Source of the DNA: Desulfovibrionaceae bacterium
GTDB taxonomy: Bacteria; Desulfobacterota; Desulfovibrionia; Desulfovibrionales; Desulfovibrionaceae
DNA: 64,000 nucleotides
NCBI GenBank assembly: GCA_910575755.1
Contig: CAJTFO010000004.1
Coordinates: 78,494-142,493 of the forward strand
Direction: 5' to 3'
Shown here: positions 9,870 through 21,236 of the stretch, piece by piece
Numbering within the stretch: position 1 is the stretch's first letter
Layout of the letters: the number at the start of each line of letters is the position of its first letter
Position numbers and translations under genes: made by a program
Notes under the pieces: generated by a model
Told to the model about the DNA's origin: nothing
Seen by the model: the letters and a program-made list of their open reading frames with translations, nothing else
Databases searched by the model: none

Positions 9870-10970
9870 TCATTCGCGCGTATAGACCACCTCAATATCC
9901 GGAAATTCCTCGTTTTCTTCTGCTTCTTCCCACTGACGGCGCAGCAGCGGCTCATGCCGGGCAAGCTCATCACGCAGCCGCCAGAGTTCGTCTGTCAGCG
10001 CTTCCAGGCCCTGCCCCTCCCTTGCGGAGATGAAAAATATCCGCCGCCCGTCGGCCTCGGCGCGGGCCTTCAGGGCCTCCAGGCGCTCCGGTTCCGCCAG
10101 ATCCGTCTTGTTGATCACCTCGATCTGGCCACGTTCGGCCAGTACAGGGTCAAAACAGCGCAATTCCTCATTGACCAGTTGAAAGCCGGCCCAGGGGTCC
10201 GCATCGTCCACATCCTCAATGCTCAGCACATGCACCAGAAAGCGGGTGCGCTCCACATGCTTGAGAAAGCGATGCCCCAGGCCCTGCCCGGCGTGCGCCC
10301 CTTCAATGAGTCCGGGAATGTCGGCGATGACCATGCGCCTGTCCGGATCCACCTCGTCGATCATCACGCCCAGATTGGGCGTGAGCGTGGTGAAGGGATA
10401 GGCCGCAATCTTGGGCCGGGCCGCCGAAATCCGCGAAATGAGGGTGGACTTGCCCGCGTTGGGCAGGCCGATAAGCCCGGCGTCCGCCAGAATTTTCAGC
10501 TCCAGCCGCAGGGTCAGCTCCTCGCCGGGTTCGCCGGGCTGGGCGAAACGCGGCGCGCGCATGGTGGAGGACTTGAAATGCTCGTTGCCCTTGCCGCCGC
10601 GCCCGCCGCGCGCCGCCAGCACAAGGCTGTCCGGCTCGCTGAGGTCGGCCAGCAGGCGTTCGCCCTCCGGCCCTTCGGCGAAAACCAGCGTGCCCACCGG
10701 CAGGCCCAGCACCAGATCTTCACCTTTTCTGCCGTCGCACTGGCTGCCCTGGCCGGGCTGGCCGTTGCGGGCCTCGTAAAGCCGCTTCAGGCGAAAGTCG
10801 TAAAGGGAAAGCAGGCGGCTGTCGGCCCGCAGGTACACGGAACCGCCGTCGCCGCCATTGCCGCCGTCCGGGCCGCCGCGCGGCACAAATTTTTCACGCC
10901 GGAAGGACAGGCAGCCGTGGCCGCCCTTGCCCGCCCGAACCTGTATTTTCGCCTCATCCACAAATCGCAT
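9870..10970 (-). CDS. obg: GTPase Obg/CgtA
   Basis: Essential ribosome-associated GTPase acting in 50S maturation and stress control. The 366-residue protein starts [17 protein letters not shown], the glycine-rich Obg fold, followed by the G domain with GLPNAGKST (G1), [16 protein letters not shown] (G3 region) and NKTDL (G4). The C-terminal extension is short and acidic ([16 protein letters not shown]). The start at 10970 replaces a longer open frame whose extra N-terminus is unlike Obg; a GAGGG site precedes it. It is the last gene of the common rplU-rpmA-obg order on the minus strand. Confidence 0.96.
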   Translation of the reverse strand: MRFVDEAKIQVRAGKGGHGCLSFRREKFVPRGGPDGGNGGDGGSVYLRADSRLLSLYDFRLKRLYEARNGQPGQGSQCDGRKGEDLVLGLPVGTLVFAEGPEGERLLADLSEPDSLVLAARGGRGGKGNEHFKSSTMRAPRFAQPGEPGEELTLRLELKILADAGLIGLPNAGKSTLISRISAARPKIAAYPFTTLTPNLGVMIDEVDPDRRMVIADIPGLIEGAHAGQGLGHRFLKHVERTRFLVHVLSIEDVDDADPWAGFQLVNEELRCFDPVLAERGQIEVINKTDLAEPERLEALKARAEADGRRIFFISAREGQGLEALTDELWRLRDELARHEPLLRRQWEEAEENEEFPDIEVVYTRE

Positions 10971-11071
10971 GTCATCCCTCGATCCGCCGGGGCGCGCCGG
11001 CCCCGCCTGCGCATGGGCCGCAACCGCCGGCAGCGCGGCGGCGCACGGCTTCAGTATGCCTGTCAAAACAC

Positions 11072-11105
11072 AAAAAGGGAAGAAGCCGCGCCAGAGTACG
11101 GCTTC
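11072..11105 (-). terminator. Hairpin with T-rich tail between rpmA and obg
   Basis: On the minus strand GAAGCCG (11099-11105) pairs with CGGCTTC (11082-11088) around a 10-base loop, followed by TTCCCTTTTT. It sits between rpmA and obg, so it would limit read-through from the ribosomal protein genes into obg. Confidence 0.6.
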
Positions 11106-11135
11106 TTCCCCCAAAAATTTCACGCAAGCGTGACG

Positions 11136-11405
11136 CTATTGAGCGGCCGCTTCCACATGCACGCGCGTCAGCACGCGGCGTTTGCGGATGTACTTTTCAA
11201 AACGCACCACACCCTCCACCTTGGCGAAGAGGGTGAAATCCCTGCCCATACCCACGTTATTGCCGGGGTACACCACGGTGCCCAGCTGACGCACAAGAAT
11301 ATTGCCGGCCAGCACACGCTGACCGCCGAAACGCTTGACGCCGCGGCGTTGACCGGCGCTGTCGCGACCGTTGCGCGAAGAGCCGCCTGCTTTTTTATGA
11401 GCCAT
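11136..11405 (-). CDS. rpmA: Ribosomal protein bL27
   Basis: Large-subunit protein near the peptidyl transferase centre. The 89-residue sequence opens [16 protein letters not shown] and contains [19 protein letters not shown], both diagnostic of bL27, and has the usual length. The N-terminus starts directly with the functional tail, so no Firmicute-type N-terminal processing extension is present. It follows rplU by about 120 bp and precedes obg. Confidence 0.98.
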   Translation of the reverse strand: MAHKKAGGSSRNGRDSAGQRRGVKRFGGQRVLAGNILVRQLGTVVYPGNNVGMGRDFTLFAKVEGVVRFEKYIRKRRVLTRVHVEAAAQ

Positions 11406-11527
11406 GATAGCCTCCTGAATGCTGAAGCTTCAAAACGCCTCCCGCATTTACCGCCCTGCGGCCTGGCATGCCTTGCCGACAGCCCCGGACGTCAACGGCA
11501 AAAGCGGGCGCGCGCCGAAACGCCAGC

Positions 11528-11836
11528 CTAGCTGTTGATGCTTTTGACGCGAATGGTGGTGCAGTCCTGACGATGGCCGCGCAGGGTCTTGGAATCCTTG
11601 CGCCGACGGCGCTTGAACACCATGACCTTGGGGCCGCGCCCCTGTTCCACCACTTCCGCCGTCACGGCGGCGCCGGCGAGGTAGGGAGCGCCGACCTTGC
11701 AATCCGCGCCGCCGATCATCAGCACCTTATCCAGAGTCACGTCGCTGCCGGCCTGGGCCGCCAGCTTTTCCACCACAATTTTGGAACCTTCTTCGACGCG
11801 GTACTGTTTTCCGCCGGTCTCGATAATCGCGTACAT
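11528..11836 (-). CDS. rplU: Ribosomal protein bL21
   Basis: Large-subunit protein binding 23S rRNA. The 102-residue sequence begins MYAIIETGGKQYRVEEG and ends with HRQDCTTIRVKSI, as in bL21. The ATG at 11836 was preferred to a TTG two codons upstream because GGAGG lies 6 bp before the ATG. It heads the rplU-rpmA-obg cluster and has two candidate promoters upstream, divergent from recA. Confidence 0.97.
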   Translation of the reverse strand: MYAIIETGGKQYRVEEGSKIVVEKLAAQAGSDVTLDKVLMIGGADCKVGAPYLAGAAVTAEVVEQGRGPKVMVFKRRRRKDSKTLRGHRQDCTTIRVKSINS

Positions 11837-11861
11837 GCTCAACCTCCAAAAAGAGAAAGGA

Positions 11862-11891
11862 ATACTTGCCCGATCATGAGAAAAATGTCAA
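11862..11891 (-). promoter_or_regulatory. Candidate proximal rplU promoter
   Basis: Minus strand: TTGACA at 11886-11891 and AAGTAT at 11862-11867, 18 bp apart. The -35 box is consensus, the -10 box weaker. Confidence 0.4.
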
Positions 11892-11897
11892 GGCCCA

Positions 11898-11926
11898 ATC
11901 TTATCATTTCAGGAGAGAGGCGTCAA
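11898..11926 (-). promoter_or_regulatory. Candidate distal rplU promoter
   Basis: Minus strand: TTGACG at 11921-11926 and TAAGAT at 11898-11903 separated by exactly 17 bp. This is the better of two tandem sigma-70-type matches upstream of rplU. Confidence 0.6.
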
Positions 11927-11996
11927 AAAGCTTTGTTTACCGGAAGACAAGTCAGTCATGCAGGCAAAGGGGCCGGGGCTGGCGCACACGGCATAT

Positions 11997-12025
11997 TTGC
12001 CTTGCGCCGCTCGCTTTGCTAGGAT
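11997..12025 (+). promoter_or_regulatory. Candidate recA promoter
   Basis: TTGCCT (11997-12002) and TAGGAT (12020-12025) are separated by 17 bp, 37 bp before the recA start. No recognisable LexA box of the E. coli or Gram-positive type was seen around it. Confidence 0.6.
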
Positions 12026-12062
12026 ACTGAGCTTGAATATTTTTTATCTGGAGCAATAACAT

Positions 12063-13166
<1,104 letters not shown>

Positions 13167-13173
13167 TCGTCCG

Positions 13174-13198
13174 GGCCGGGGGATTCTCTCCCCCGGCC
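13174..13198 (+). terminator. Strong hairpin between recA and alaS
   Basis: A perfect 10-bp stem (GGCCGGGGGA with TCCCCCGGCC) closes a TTCTC loop 8 bp after the recA stop. The tail (GTAATTCTTT) is only moderately T-rich, so termination may be partial. Confidence 0.55.
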
Positions 13199-13254
13199 GT
13201 AATTCTTTCCCCGGCCGCCGCAGCCTGGCCGGGCAGCCCCGCCACGGAGTCCGT

Positions 13255-15933
13255 ATGCTGACTGCCCAAGAAATCCGCCGCCGTTATCTGGATTTTTTTC
13301 TGCGCCACGGGCACGAAGTCGTGCCGTCCGGGCCGCTGATCCCGCCCGATGACCCCAGCCTGCTCTTTGCCAACGCCGGCATGGTTCAGTTCAAGAAACT
13401 CTTTCTGGGCGAGGAGAAACGCGCCTATACCCGCGCGGCTTCCTGTCAGAAGTGCCTGCGCGTGTCCGGCAAGCACAATGACCTGGAAAATGTGGGCCGC
13501 ACCGCGCGACACCACACTTTTTTTGAAATGCTGGGCAATTTTTCCTTTGGCGACTACTTCAAGCGCGAGGCCATTGCCTGGGCCTGGCAATTCGTTACCG
13601 AGGAACTGCAACTGCCCAGGGAAAAACTCTGGGTCACGGTGTTCCGCGAAGACGATGAAGCCGCCGCCATCTGGAAGGAGGTGGCCGGGCTGGACGAAAC
13701 GCGCATCATCCGCATGGGAGAGAAGGACAATTTCTGGACCATGGGCGACACCGGCCCCTGCGGTCCCTGCTCCGAAATCTACATCGACCAGGGCGAGGAC
13801 ATGGCCTGCGGGCCCGATTGCGGCATCGGCCAATGCGATTGCGACCGCTTTCTGGAAATCTGGAACCTGGTGTTCACCCAGTTTGATCAGGCCGCCGACG
13901 GCAGCCGCGCCCTGCTGGCCGCGCCCAATATTGATACCGGCATGGGGCTGGAGCGCATCGCCGCGGTCTGCCAGGGCAAGCGTTCCAACTTTGATTGTGA
14001 TCTCTTCCAGGAAATTATTCAGTATGCGGCCGGGCTGGCTGGCGTGACCTACAGCTTCAGCGCGCCGGACGCCAATGATGTGGATACGGCCCTGCGCGTC
14101 ATTGCCGACCACAGCCGCGCCGCCGCCTTTCTCATCGCCGAGGGCGTGCTGCCCTCCAACGAGAACCGGGGCTATGTGCTGCGCCGCCTGATCCGCCGGG
14201 CGCTGCGTTTCGCCACGCTCATGGGCGTGCATGAACCCTTCATGCACAAGGTGGCCCGCAAGGTCACGGAAATCATGGGCGAGGCCTATCCCGACCTGCC
14301 GCAAAACGCGGACTTTATCGACCGCGCGGTATTTGAGGAGGAGCAGCGCTTCTCCCTCACTCTGGAAAAGGGCCTGCATCTGCTGGACGAGGAATTGCGG
14401 CGTCTGGAAGCCGCCGGGCAGACGGTCATCCCCGGAGAGTTCTGTTTCAGGCTGTATGACACCTATGGCTTCCCCCTGGATATTGTCACGGACGTGGCGG
14501 GCAAACGCGGTTTCACCGCTGACGGGCCGGGCTTTGAGGCGCACATGCGCCGGCAGCGCGAGCGCGCCCGCGAACATCAGAAAAAGGGCGGTCTGCTGGG
14601 CCGCAATGCGCAACAAAACGACGCGGCTTTCAAAAAACTGGCCGCCGACGGCCTGCACAGCGTCTTTGTGGGTTATGAAAGTCTCACGGCCGCAAGCCCG
14701 CTTACGGCGCTGCTGGACGCCGGGGGCGCGCCCGTGGACCATCTGGGCGAAGGCGAAACAGGCTTCGCCGTGACGGAAAAAACGCCCTTTTACGGTGAAT
14801 CCGGCGGCCAGGCGGGGGATGCGGGCCTGCTCTCTTCCATTTCGGGTCAGGCCGAAGTGCTGACCGCCCGCAAGCCCTCGCCGAACCTTGTCGTACATGA
14901 AATCAAGGTGTTGCGCGGCGAGCTGCATACGGGGCAGGAGGCCGCCCTCAGCGTGAACGCCGACAGCCGGCAGGCCACAGCCCGCAATCATACCTGCACC
15001 CATCTGCTGCATGCGGCCCTGCGCCGTACCCTGGGCGGTCACGTCAAGCAGGCCGGCTCTCTGGTGGACGGACAGCGCCTGCGTTTTGACTTTTCGCATA
15101 TCGCGGCCCTGACGCCCGAAGAACTGGCCGCCGTGGAGCGTGACGTGAACCGCGCCATTCTGGCCGACCTGCCGGTGACGGCGCGCGAAATGCCGCGTGA
15201 ACAGGCCCTGGCCGAGGGGGCTATGGCCCTGTTCGGCGAGAAATACGGCGAGACCGTGCGCGTGCTGCGCGTGGGCCGCGAGGGCGAAAACCCCGAATCT
15301 GTGGAGCTTTGCGGCGGCACGCACCTCAGCCGCACCGGTCAGGCCGGCTCGTTTCTGATTGTGGCTGAAAGCGGCGTGGCCGCGGGCGTGCGCCGCATTG
15401 AGGCTGTCACCGGCTGGAACGCCTACAGCCTGGCCGTGGAGCAGCGGGCCGAGGCGGCGGCTCTGGCCGGCATGCTCAAGGCCCGGCCCGGCCAGTTGGC
15501 CGAACGCGTGCAGGCCCTGCAGGCTGAAGTCAAAAAAATGCGCAAGGCCTCGGAAAAGGCCTCGGCCGCGCCGGCCACGGGCGAGGATCTGCTGCGCCGG
15601 GCCGAGGAGGTCAACGGCGTGCGCCTGCTGGCCGCGCGTCTGGATAATGTGCCTGTCAAGGCCTTGCGCGAAGTCATGGACGATGTGCGCTCCCGCCTTT
15701 CCAGCGCGGGCGTGGCCTGCCTGGCCACGGTGGAAGAAGGCAAGGTGGGCCTCTTGCTCTATGTTTCCAAAGACCTGCACGGTCGCTTTACGGCGCCGGC
15801 CCTCATCAAGCAGGTGGCCGCGCCCTGCGGCGGCGCGGGCGGCGGCCGGCCCGATCTGGCCCAGGCCGGAGGCGCCAGACCCGAAGGCCTGGACGAAGCC
15901 TTTGCCGTGCTGAAAACTCTGGTCGAAAAATAA
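13255..15933 (+). CDS. alaS: Alanine--tRNA ligase
   Basis: Charges tRNA-Ala. The 892-residue protein has the class II catalytic domain ([29 protein letters not shown], ending near [17 protein letters not shown]), the editing domain with HxxxH in [12 protein letters not shown] and the downstream [12 protein letters not shown] zinc-site motif, and a C-terminal DHHA1-type domain ([12 protein letters not shown]). The start at 13255, [15 protein letters not shown], begins the conserved N-terminus and follows an ACGGAG site; a longer frame from 12922 only overlaps recA. ahbC starts 8 bp after the stop. Confidence 0.97.
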   Translation: MLTAQEIRRRYLDFFLRHGHEVVPSGPLIPPDDPSLLFANAGMVQFKKLFLGEEKRAYTRAASCQKCLRVSGKHNDLENVGRTARHHTFFEMLGNFSFGDYFKREAIAWAWQFVTEELQLPREKLWVTVFREDDEAAAIWKEVAGLDETRIIRMGEKDNFWTMGDTGPCGPCSEIYIDQGEDMACGPDCGIGQCDCDRFLEIWNLVFTQFDQAADGSRALLAAPNIDTGMGLERIAAVCQGKRSNFDCDLFQEIIQYAAGLAGVTYSFSAPDANDVDTALRVIADHSRAAAFLIAEGVLPSNENRGYVLRRLIRRALRFATLMGVHEPFMHKVARKVTEIMGEAYPDLPQNADFIDRAVFEEEQRFSLTLEKGLHLLDEELRRLEAAGQTVIPGEFCFRLYDTYGFPLDIVTDVAGKRGFTADGPGFEAHMRRQRERAREHQKKGGLLGRNAQQNDAAFKKLAADGLHSVFVGYESLTAASPLTALLDAGGAPVDHLGEGETGFAVTEKTPFYGESGGQAGDAGLLSSISGQAEVLTARKPSPNLVVHEIKVLRGELHTGQEAALSVNADSRQATARNHTCTHLLHAALRRTLGGHVKQAGSLVDGQRLRFDFSHIAALTPEELAAVERDVNRAILADLPVTAREMPREQALAEGAMALFGEKYGETVRVLRVGREGENPESVELCGGTHLSRTGQAGSFLIVAESGVAAGVRRIEAVTGWNAYSLAVEQRAEAAALAGMLKARPGQLAERVQALQAEVKKMRKASEKASAAPATGEDLLRRAEEVNGVRLLAARLDNVPVKALREVMDDVRSRLSSAGVACLATVEEGKVGLLLYVSKDLHGRFTAPALIKQVAAPCGGAGGGRPDLAQAGGARPEGLDEAFAVLKTLVEK

Positions 15934-15941
15934 GGAATCTT

Positions 15942-17126
15942 TTGATGATAGGCATTTCAAAGTTGTATTGCGGGCAGGTGGAACCCTCGGACGCGCTGCG
16001 CTATGGCCGCGAGTCCGGCAAGCTGCCTTCGCACCTGCTGCAATTCTCCAGGGACAAGAAGCCGGTCGTGGTCTGGAACATGACCCGGCGCTGCAACCTG
16101 AAGTGCGTGCATTGCTACGCCCATGCCGTGGAAGTGGACGGTACGGACGACATCAATACCGCACAGGCCAAGGCCATGATCGACGATCTGGCGGCCTTCG
16201 GCGCGCCGGTGATGCTTTTTTCCGGCGGGGAACCCCTGGTGCGCAAGGATCTGGTGGAACTGGCCAGCCATGCCACCGGCAGGGGCATGCGCGCGGTGAT
16301 CTCCACCAACGGCACCCTGATCACGCCGCAGAAAGCGCGTGAACTCAAGGCTGTGGGGCTGTCCTATGTGGGCATTTCCCTGGACGGCATGGAAGAGGTG
16401 CATGACCATTTCCGCTGCGTGCCCGGCGCGTTCAAGAAAGCCTTGCAGGGCATTGCCAACTGCCAGGCCGAGGGGCTCAAGGTGGGCCTGCGCTTCACCA
16501 TCAACAAGCGCAATGTGGCGGAAATTCCCGGCATTTTCCGTCTGCTCAGGGATCTGGAAGTGCCGCGCGCCTGTTTCTACCATCTGGTTTACTCAGGGCG
16601 GGGATCAGAACTGATCAGGGAAGATCTGGACCACGCCGAAACCCGCGCCGTGCTGGATCTGATCATGGATGAAACCCGCGCCCTGTTTGACGCGGGTCAT
16701 CCCAAGGAAATCCTTACCGTGGACAATCATGCCGACGGCCCCTATGTCTGGATGCGCCTGAAACGCGAAGATCCCAAACGAGCCGAGGAAGTCTTTGAAC
16801 TGCTGCAATACAACGAAGGCAACAATTCGGGCCGGGGCATAGGCTGCATTTCCTGGGACGGCAGGGTGCACGCCGACCAGTTTTGGCGCGAGCACGTCTT
16901 CGGCAATGTGCTGGAGCGGCCCTTCTCGCAGATCTGGGATGATCCGTCCATTGAACTGCTGCACAAGCTCAAGAACAAAAAGGCCCATGTGGGCGGCCGT
17001 TGCGCCCGATGCCGCTATCTGAACATCTGCGGCGGCAACTTCCGGGCCAGGGCCGAGGCTTTTTACGGCGACATGTGGGCACAGGACCCGGCCTGTTATC
17101 TGACTGATGAAGAGATAGGGCTGTAA
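15942..17126 (+). CDS. ahbC: Radical SAM/SPASM protein AhbC-type (12,18-didecarboxysiroheme deacetylase)
   Basis: In the alternative, siroheme-dependent heme pathway of sulfate reducers and archaea AhbC removes two acetate side chains from didecarboxysiroheme to give Fe-coproporphyrin. The 394-residue protein has the radical SAM motif CNLKCVHC at residues 51-58 with a preceding NMTRR, the GGEP-type motif FSGGEPLVRKD, and C-terminal cysteines (GCISWDG, RCARCRYLNICGG, ACYL) that form a SPASM-like auxiliary cluster domain. The N-terminus MIGISKLYCG matches my recollection of Desulfovibrio AhbC. Alternative: the related AhbD (which forms heme) or NirJ-like proteins. It follows alaS by 8 bp and is ended by a strong terminator. 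Confidence 0.8.
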   Translation: MMIGISKLYCGQVEPSDALRYGRESGKLPSHLLQFSRDKKPVVVWNMTRRCNLKCVHCYAHAVEVDGTDDINTAQAKAMIDDLAAFGAPVMLFSGGEPLVRKDLVELASHATGRGMRAVISTNGTLITPQKARELKAVGLSYVGISLDGMEEVHDHFRCVPGAFKKALQGIANCQAEGLKVGLRFTINKRNVAEIPGIFRLLRDLEVPRACFYHLVYSGRGSELIREDLDHAETRAVLDLIMDETRALFDAGHPKEILTVDNHADGPYVWMRLKREDPKRAEEVFELLQYNEGNNSGRGIGCISWDGRVHADQFWREHVFGNVLERPFSQIWDDPSIELLHKLKNKKAHVGGRCARCRYLNICGGNFRARAEAFYGDMWAQDPACYLTDEEIGL

Positions 17127-17133
17127 GCCCGCA

Positions 17134-17170
17134 GGCGCTCCGCCGCCCCAAGCCGGCGGAGCGCCGTTTT
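17134..17170 (+). terminator. Intrinsic terminator after ahbC
   Basis: A perfect 12-bp stem (GGCGCTCCGCCG with CGGCGGAGCGCC) with an 8-base loop is followed by GTTTT, 8 bp after the ahbC stop. Confidence 0.85.
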
Positions 17171-17212
17171 CCAGTAAGGATACGCCATGCCTTATTTCAA
17201 GAGCGAAATACT

Positions 17213-18278
<1,066 letters not shown>

Positions 18279-18749
18279 AATTTTTCTCCTGTTTAAAGGT
18301 ATTCGTACTCAACATTGAATATATGACACTGTCACAATATTTATATATGGATACAATGATGCATGCTTGAGATGGTGCTAAAAAGAACAAATTTTCTTGT
18401 TGAGTTATGCAAAAATAAGACAAAACAAAGAGAGGATAAGCTGTTTGCCTTCACTCGCTTCTTTCTGATATCAGAAAGGCGGTATATGTCGAAATAATCT
18501 AGTAACATTATGTAATACATGAAGTTTGTGCAAGAAAAAATTACACTGTCGCGCGGGAGAAATGTACGCGCGGTGGCGACTGGAATCATCGGATATCAGA
18601 AGTTGGCTCATACCTCTGGAAAAAGTCCGAAGATTCGGCTAAACATAAAAAGGATCGCGTTGCGGGTCCCTTCGGCGCTGCGAATGCCCCGGCGCGCCGA
18701 ACAGCAGCGGTCGTCACAGCTTTCGTCCTTTGCGCCACGGAGAAAAGCC
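18279..18749. other. Intergenic region between the radical SAM gene and mobB
   Basis: Divergent gap of about 470 bp. The part up to about 18600 is AT-rich like the radical SAM gene; the rest is GC-rich. It holds an 11-bp palindrome TGACACTGTCA near 18325 about 45 bp upstream of the radical SAM start, a possible operator, and a TTCTGATATCAGAA palindrome near 18470. No convincing small precursor-peptide gene, molybdenum-cofactor riboswitch or tRNA was seen. Confidence 0.5.
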
Positions 18750-19457
18750 ATGCGAGCCATCGGCATTACCGGCTTCAAAAATTCCGGCAAGACCACGCTC
18801 ACGGGTCTGCTGGCCACAGCTCTGGAAAATCTGGGCCGCAAGGTTGCTGTCATCAAATGCGTCCATCACGCTCTGGACCTGGCGGACAGCGACACCGGCA
18901 AACTCAGGATCGCGGGCCGAGCGGTGGCCGCGCTGGGCGAGGACGAAGCCGCCATTTTCTGGTCCGGCAAGGTCGGCTTCATGGATCTTTTCACCCGCCT
19001 TTCGGCGGACATTGTACTGGTGGAGGGCGGCAAGCGCCTCAGCTTTCTGCCGCGCGTGCTCTGTCTGCATGACACGGGGGAAGCGCCCGATCTGGCTCCG
19101 GAACTGGCTGTGGCCACATTCGGCGCTGTCAGCCTGCCGCCCTTGCCCGCCTTTGACGAAAGCTCGATCACTGAACTGGCGCGCCTGGTTGATGAAAAAG
19201 CCTTTGTGCTGGGTGGGCTGGATTGCGGTCTCTGCGGACGGAACAACTGTGCCGGTCTGGCCGGGGATATTGTCCGCGGCCTGGCCGCGCCCGGGGATTG
19301 TCCGGCCCTGACGCCCTCTTCCTTCAGTCTGAAGGTCAACGGGCGGGAAGTGCCGCTCAATGATTTCACCTCCCGCATTCTGGAAGGAGGGCTGCGCGGC
19401 ATGCTGGCGCCCCTCAAGGGCATGACGGCTGGCACGGTGGAGATAGTCCTGAAATAA
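18750..19457 (+). CDS. mobB: MobB-like GTP-binding protein with C-terminal Fe-S motif
   Basis: MobB binds GTP and helps attach GMP to molybdopterin, maturing molybdo- and tungsto-enzymes such as formate dehydrogenases. The 235-residue protein begins MRAIGITGFKNSGKTT with Walker A at residues 8-16, and has VAVIKCVHH and the DIVLVEGGK motif typical of MobB. It extends past the usual length of about 170 with CX2CX4CX16C (Cys159, 162, 167, 184) in GGLDCGLCGRNNCAGLAGD, a pattern like the PF04060 Fe-S domain. The start at 18750 has GGAG 7 bp upstream; an open frame from 18519 adds residues unlike MobB. No moa/moe genes are adjacent. Confidence 0.85.
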   Translation: MRAIGITGFKNSGKTTLTGLLATALENLGRKVAVIKCVHHALDLADSDTGKLRIAGRAVAALGEDEAAIFWSGKVGFMDLFTRLSADIVLVEGGKRLSFLPRVLCLHDTGEAPDLAPELAVATFGAVSLPPLPAFDESSITELARLVDEKAFVLGGLDCGLCGRNNCAGLAGDIVRGLAAPGDCPALTPSSFSLKVNGREVPLNDFTSRILEGGLRGMLAPLKGMTAGTVEIVLK

Positions 19458-19553
19458 TTCTTTCATCAGTAAATGTGTCGAAAGCCCGCGGGCGGCAGCT
19501 GGCGGTGGACGTGGGGCGTCTGCGACACTGCGCATCTTTGCAGGAGGTTCCGC

Positions 19554-20351
19554 ATGTTTTTTTCTCTCGTGGTCTATCTTTGCTGTGGCGCGGTGGCCGG
19601 CGTGCTGGCCGGCCTGCTGGGCGTGGGGGGCGGCATTGTGATTGTGCCCATGCTGGTGACCATTTTCCCCGGGCAGGGCGTGCCGCCCGAATACGTCCAG
19701 CAGATGGCGCTGGGCACGTCGCTGGCCAGCATCGTGATCACTTCCATTTCCAGCGCGCGGGCCCATAACGCGCGCGGGGCGGTGCACTGGGACATCTTCC
19801 GCAATATCACCCCCGGCATCCTGATCGGCACTTTCGCGGGCGGTCTGCTGGCCACGCGCATGCCCACCCTGTTCCTGAAAGTGTTCTTCATCTGTTTTCT
19901 GCTGGTGGTCTCAGCCCAGATGCTTTCCAACTACCGGCCCCCGGCCAGCCGCGACATGCCCGGCGCTCTGGGCACAGCGGGCGTGGGCGGGATTATCGGC
20001 GTGGTCTCCAGCTTTGTGGGCATTGGCGGCGGAACCCTTTCCGTGCCTTTCATGAGTTTCTGCAACGTGCCTTTGCATCACGCCGTGGGCACCTCTGCTG
20101 CCATCGGCTTTCCCATTGCCGTGGCCGGAACCCTGGGCTATATCATCGGCGGCTGGGGCCGGCCCGACCTGCCCGCACTTTCTCTGGGCTTCGTGAACCT
20201 GTGGGCCCTGCTGGGCCTGGCTGTGGCCAGTTTCCTCACCGCGCCCCTGGGCGCCAGACTCTCTCATTCCCTGCCCACGGCGAAGCTCAAACGCGGCTTT
20301 GCCTTCTTTCTGATCCTCGTGGCCCTGAAAATGTTGTGGAGCATTTTGTAA
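19554..20351 (+). CDS. TauE/SafE-family anion exporter
   Basis: Predicted inner-membrane transporter of the TauE/SafE (formerly DUF81) family, whose members export sulfite, sulfoacetate or other organosulfur anions. The 265-residue protein is almost wholly hydrophobic, with about eight helices and two family repeats marked by AGLLGVGGGIVIVP and SSFVGIGGGTLSVPFM. The start at 19554 has AGGAGG 6 bp upstream and gives the normal N-terminus; a longer frame from 19473 has a hydrophilic extension. A YitT-like gene follows after 7 bp, so co-transcription is likely. In a sulfate reducer sulfite is a plausible substrate (inference only). Confidence 0.88.
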   Translation: MFFSLVVYLCCGAVAGVLAGLLGVGGGIVIVPMLVTIFPGQGVPPEYVQQMALGTSLASIVITSISSARAHNARGAVHWDIFRNITPGILIGTFAGGLLATRMPTLFLKVFFICFLLVVSAQMLSNYRPPASRDMPGALGTAGVGGIIGVVSSFVGIGGGTLSVPFMSFCNVPLHHAVGTSAAIGFPIAVAGTLGYIIGGWGRPDLPALSLGFVNLWALLGLAVASFLTAPLGARLSHSLPTAKLKRGFAFFLILVALKMLWSIL

Positions 20352-20358
20352 TCCAGGC

Positions 20359-21225
20359 ATGAAGCTCTATACCTACAACCATACGCTGGCCGAATCGGTC
20401 TGGTGGAACCTCCTTCTGCTGACGCTGGGCTCACTGCTGATGACCGTCTGCATTCAGAGCGTGGCCGCGCCCCATGACTTCCTGGCCGGGGGCGTCATGG
20501 GCGTGGCCCTGCTCATCGCCTACTGGACCGACACGCTCACGCCCCTGCTCTGGTATATGCTGGTCTGCCTGCCCGTCTATGCGGGCGGCTGGTTCTTTGT
20601 GGGACGGCGTTTTCTGCTGTACACGGCTTACGGCACGCTCTGCACCACAATTTTCGGGATGTTCATCAACTTTCAGATTCCCCTTTCCACCGAGGTTTAT
20701 GCCGCCGTGGTGGGCGGCGTGCTGCACGGCGCGGCCGGGGGCATCATGCTGCGCACCCTGGGCAGCGGCGGCGGCACGGACATCATCGCCGTGCTGCTCA
20801 AGGAGCGCTGGAACATCCCTATCGGCCAGTTTAATTTCATCTTCAACGCCCTGCTGTTTCTGCTGGGCGCGTTTCGCCTTTCCCTGGATCTTATTGTGGC
20901 GTCCATGCTGATGATGTTCATCTCCTCCAATGCGCTGGAATATGTGCTGGGCATGTTCAACCGGCGTAAACTGGTGATGATCATCTCCGACCACGGCGAA
21001 GAAATCAGCGAGGCCATTCTGGTCACTGAACGCTTCGGCGCCACCATGCTGCGCGGCAAGGGAGCCTACTCCGGCTCTGACCGCGAAATACTGCTCACCG
21101 TCACCAGCAACGTGGCCCTCAAACGCCTGGAGAATCTGGTCTATACCATTGATTCCCACGCGCTCTTCATTGTGGAGAACACCTTTTATGTGTCCGGCGG
21201 GCAGTTCGCGCGCCGGAGCCACTGA
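20359..21225 (+). CDS. YitT-family membrane protein with DUF2179 domain
   Basis: Function unknown. The 288-residue protein has five or six hydrophobic segments in the first ~205 residues (YitT domain, with GGTDIIAVLLKER after the glycine run LGSGGGTD) and a soluble C-terminal DUF2179-type domain (VMIISDHGEEISEAILVTERFGATMLRGKGAYSG). This architecture and length match the YitT family. It lies 7 bp after the TauE-like gene and 11 bp before an amidohydrolase, so the three probably form one transcript. Confidence 0.88.
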   Translation: MKLYTYNHTLAESVWWNLLLLTLGSLLMTVCIQSVAAPHDFLAGGVMGVALLIAYWTDTLTPLLWYMLVCLPVYAGGWFFVGRRFLLYTAYGTLCTTIFGMFINFQIPLSTEVYAAVVGGVLHGAAGGIMLRTLGSGGGTDIIAVLLKERWNIPIGQFNFIFNALLFLLGAFRLSLDLIVASMLMMFISSNALEYVLGMFNRRKLVMIISDHGEEISEAILVTERFGATMLRGKGAYSGSDREILLTVTSNVALKRLENLVYTIDSHALFIVENTFYVSGGQFARRSH

Positions 21226-21236
21226 CGGAGGCCGGC

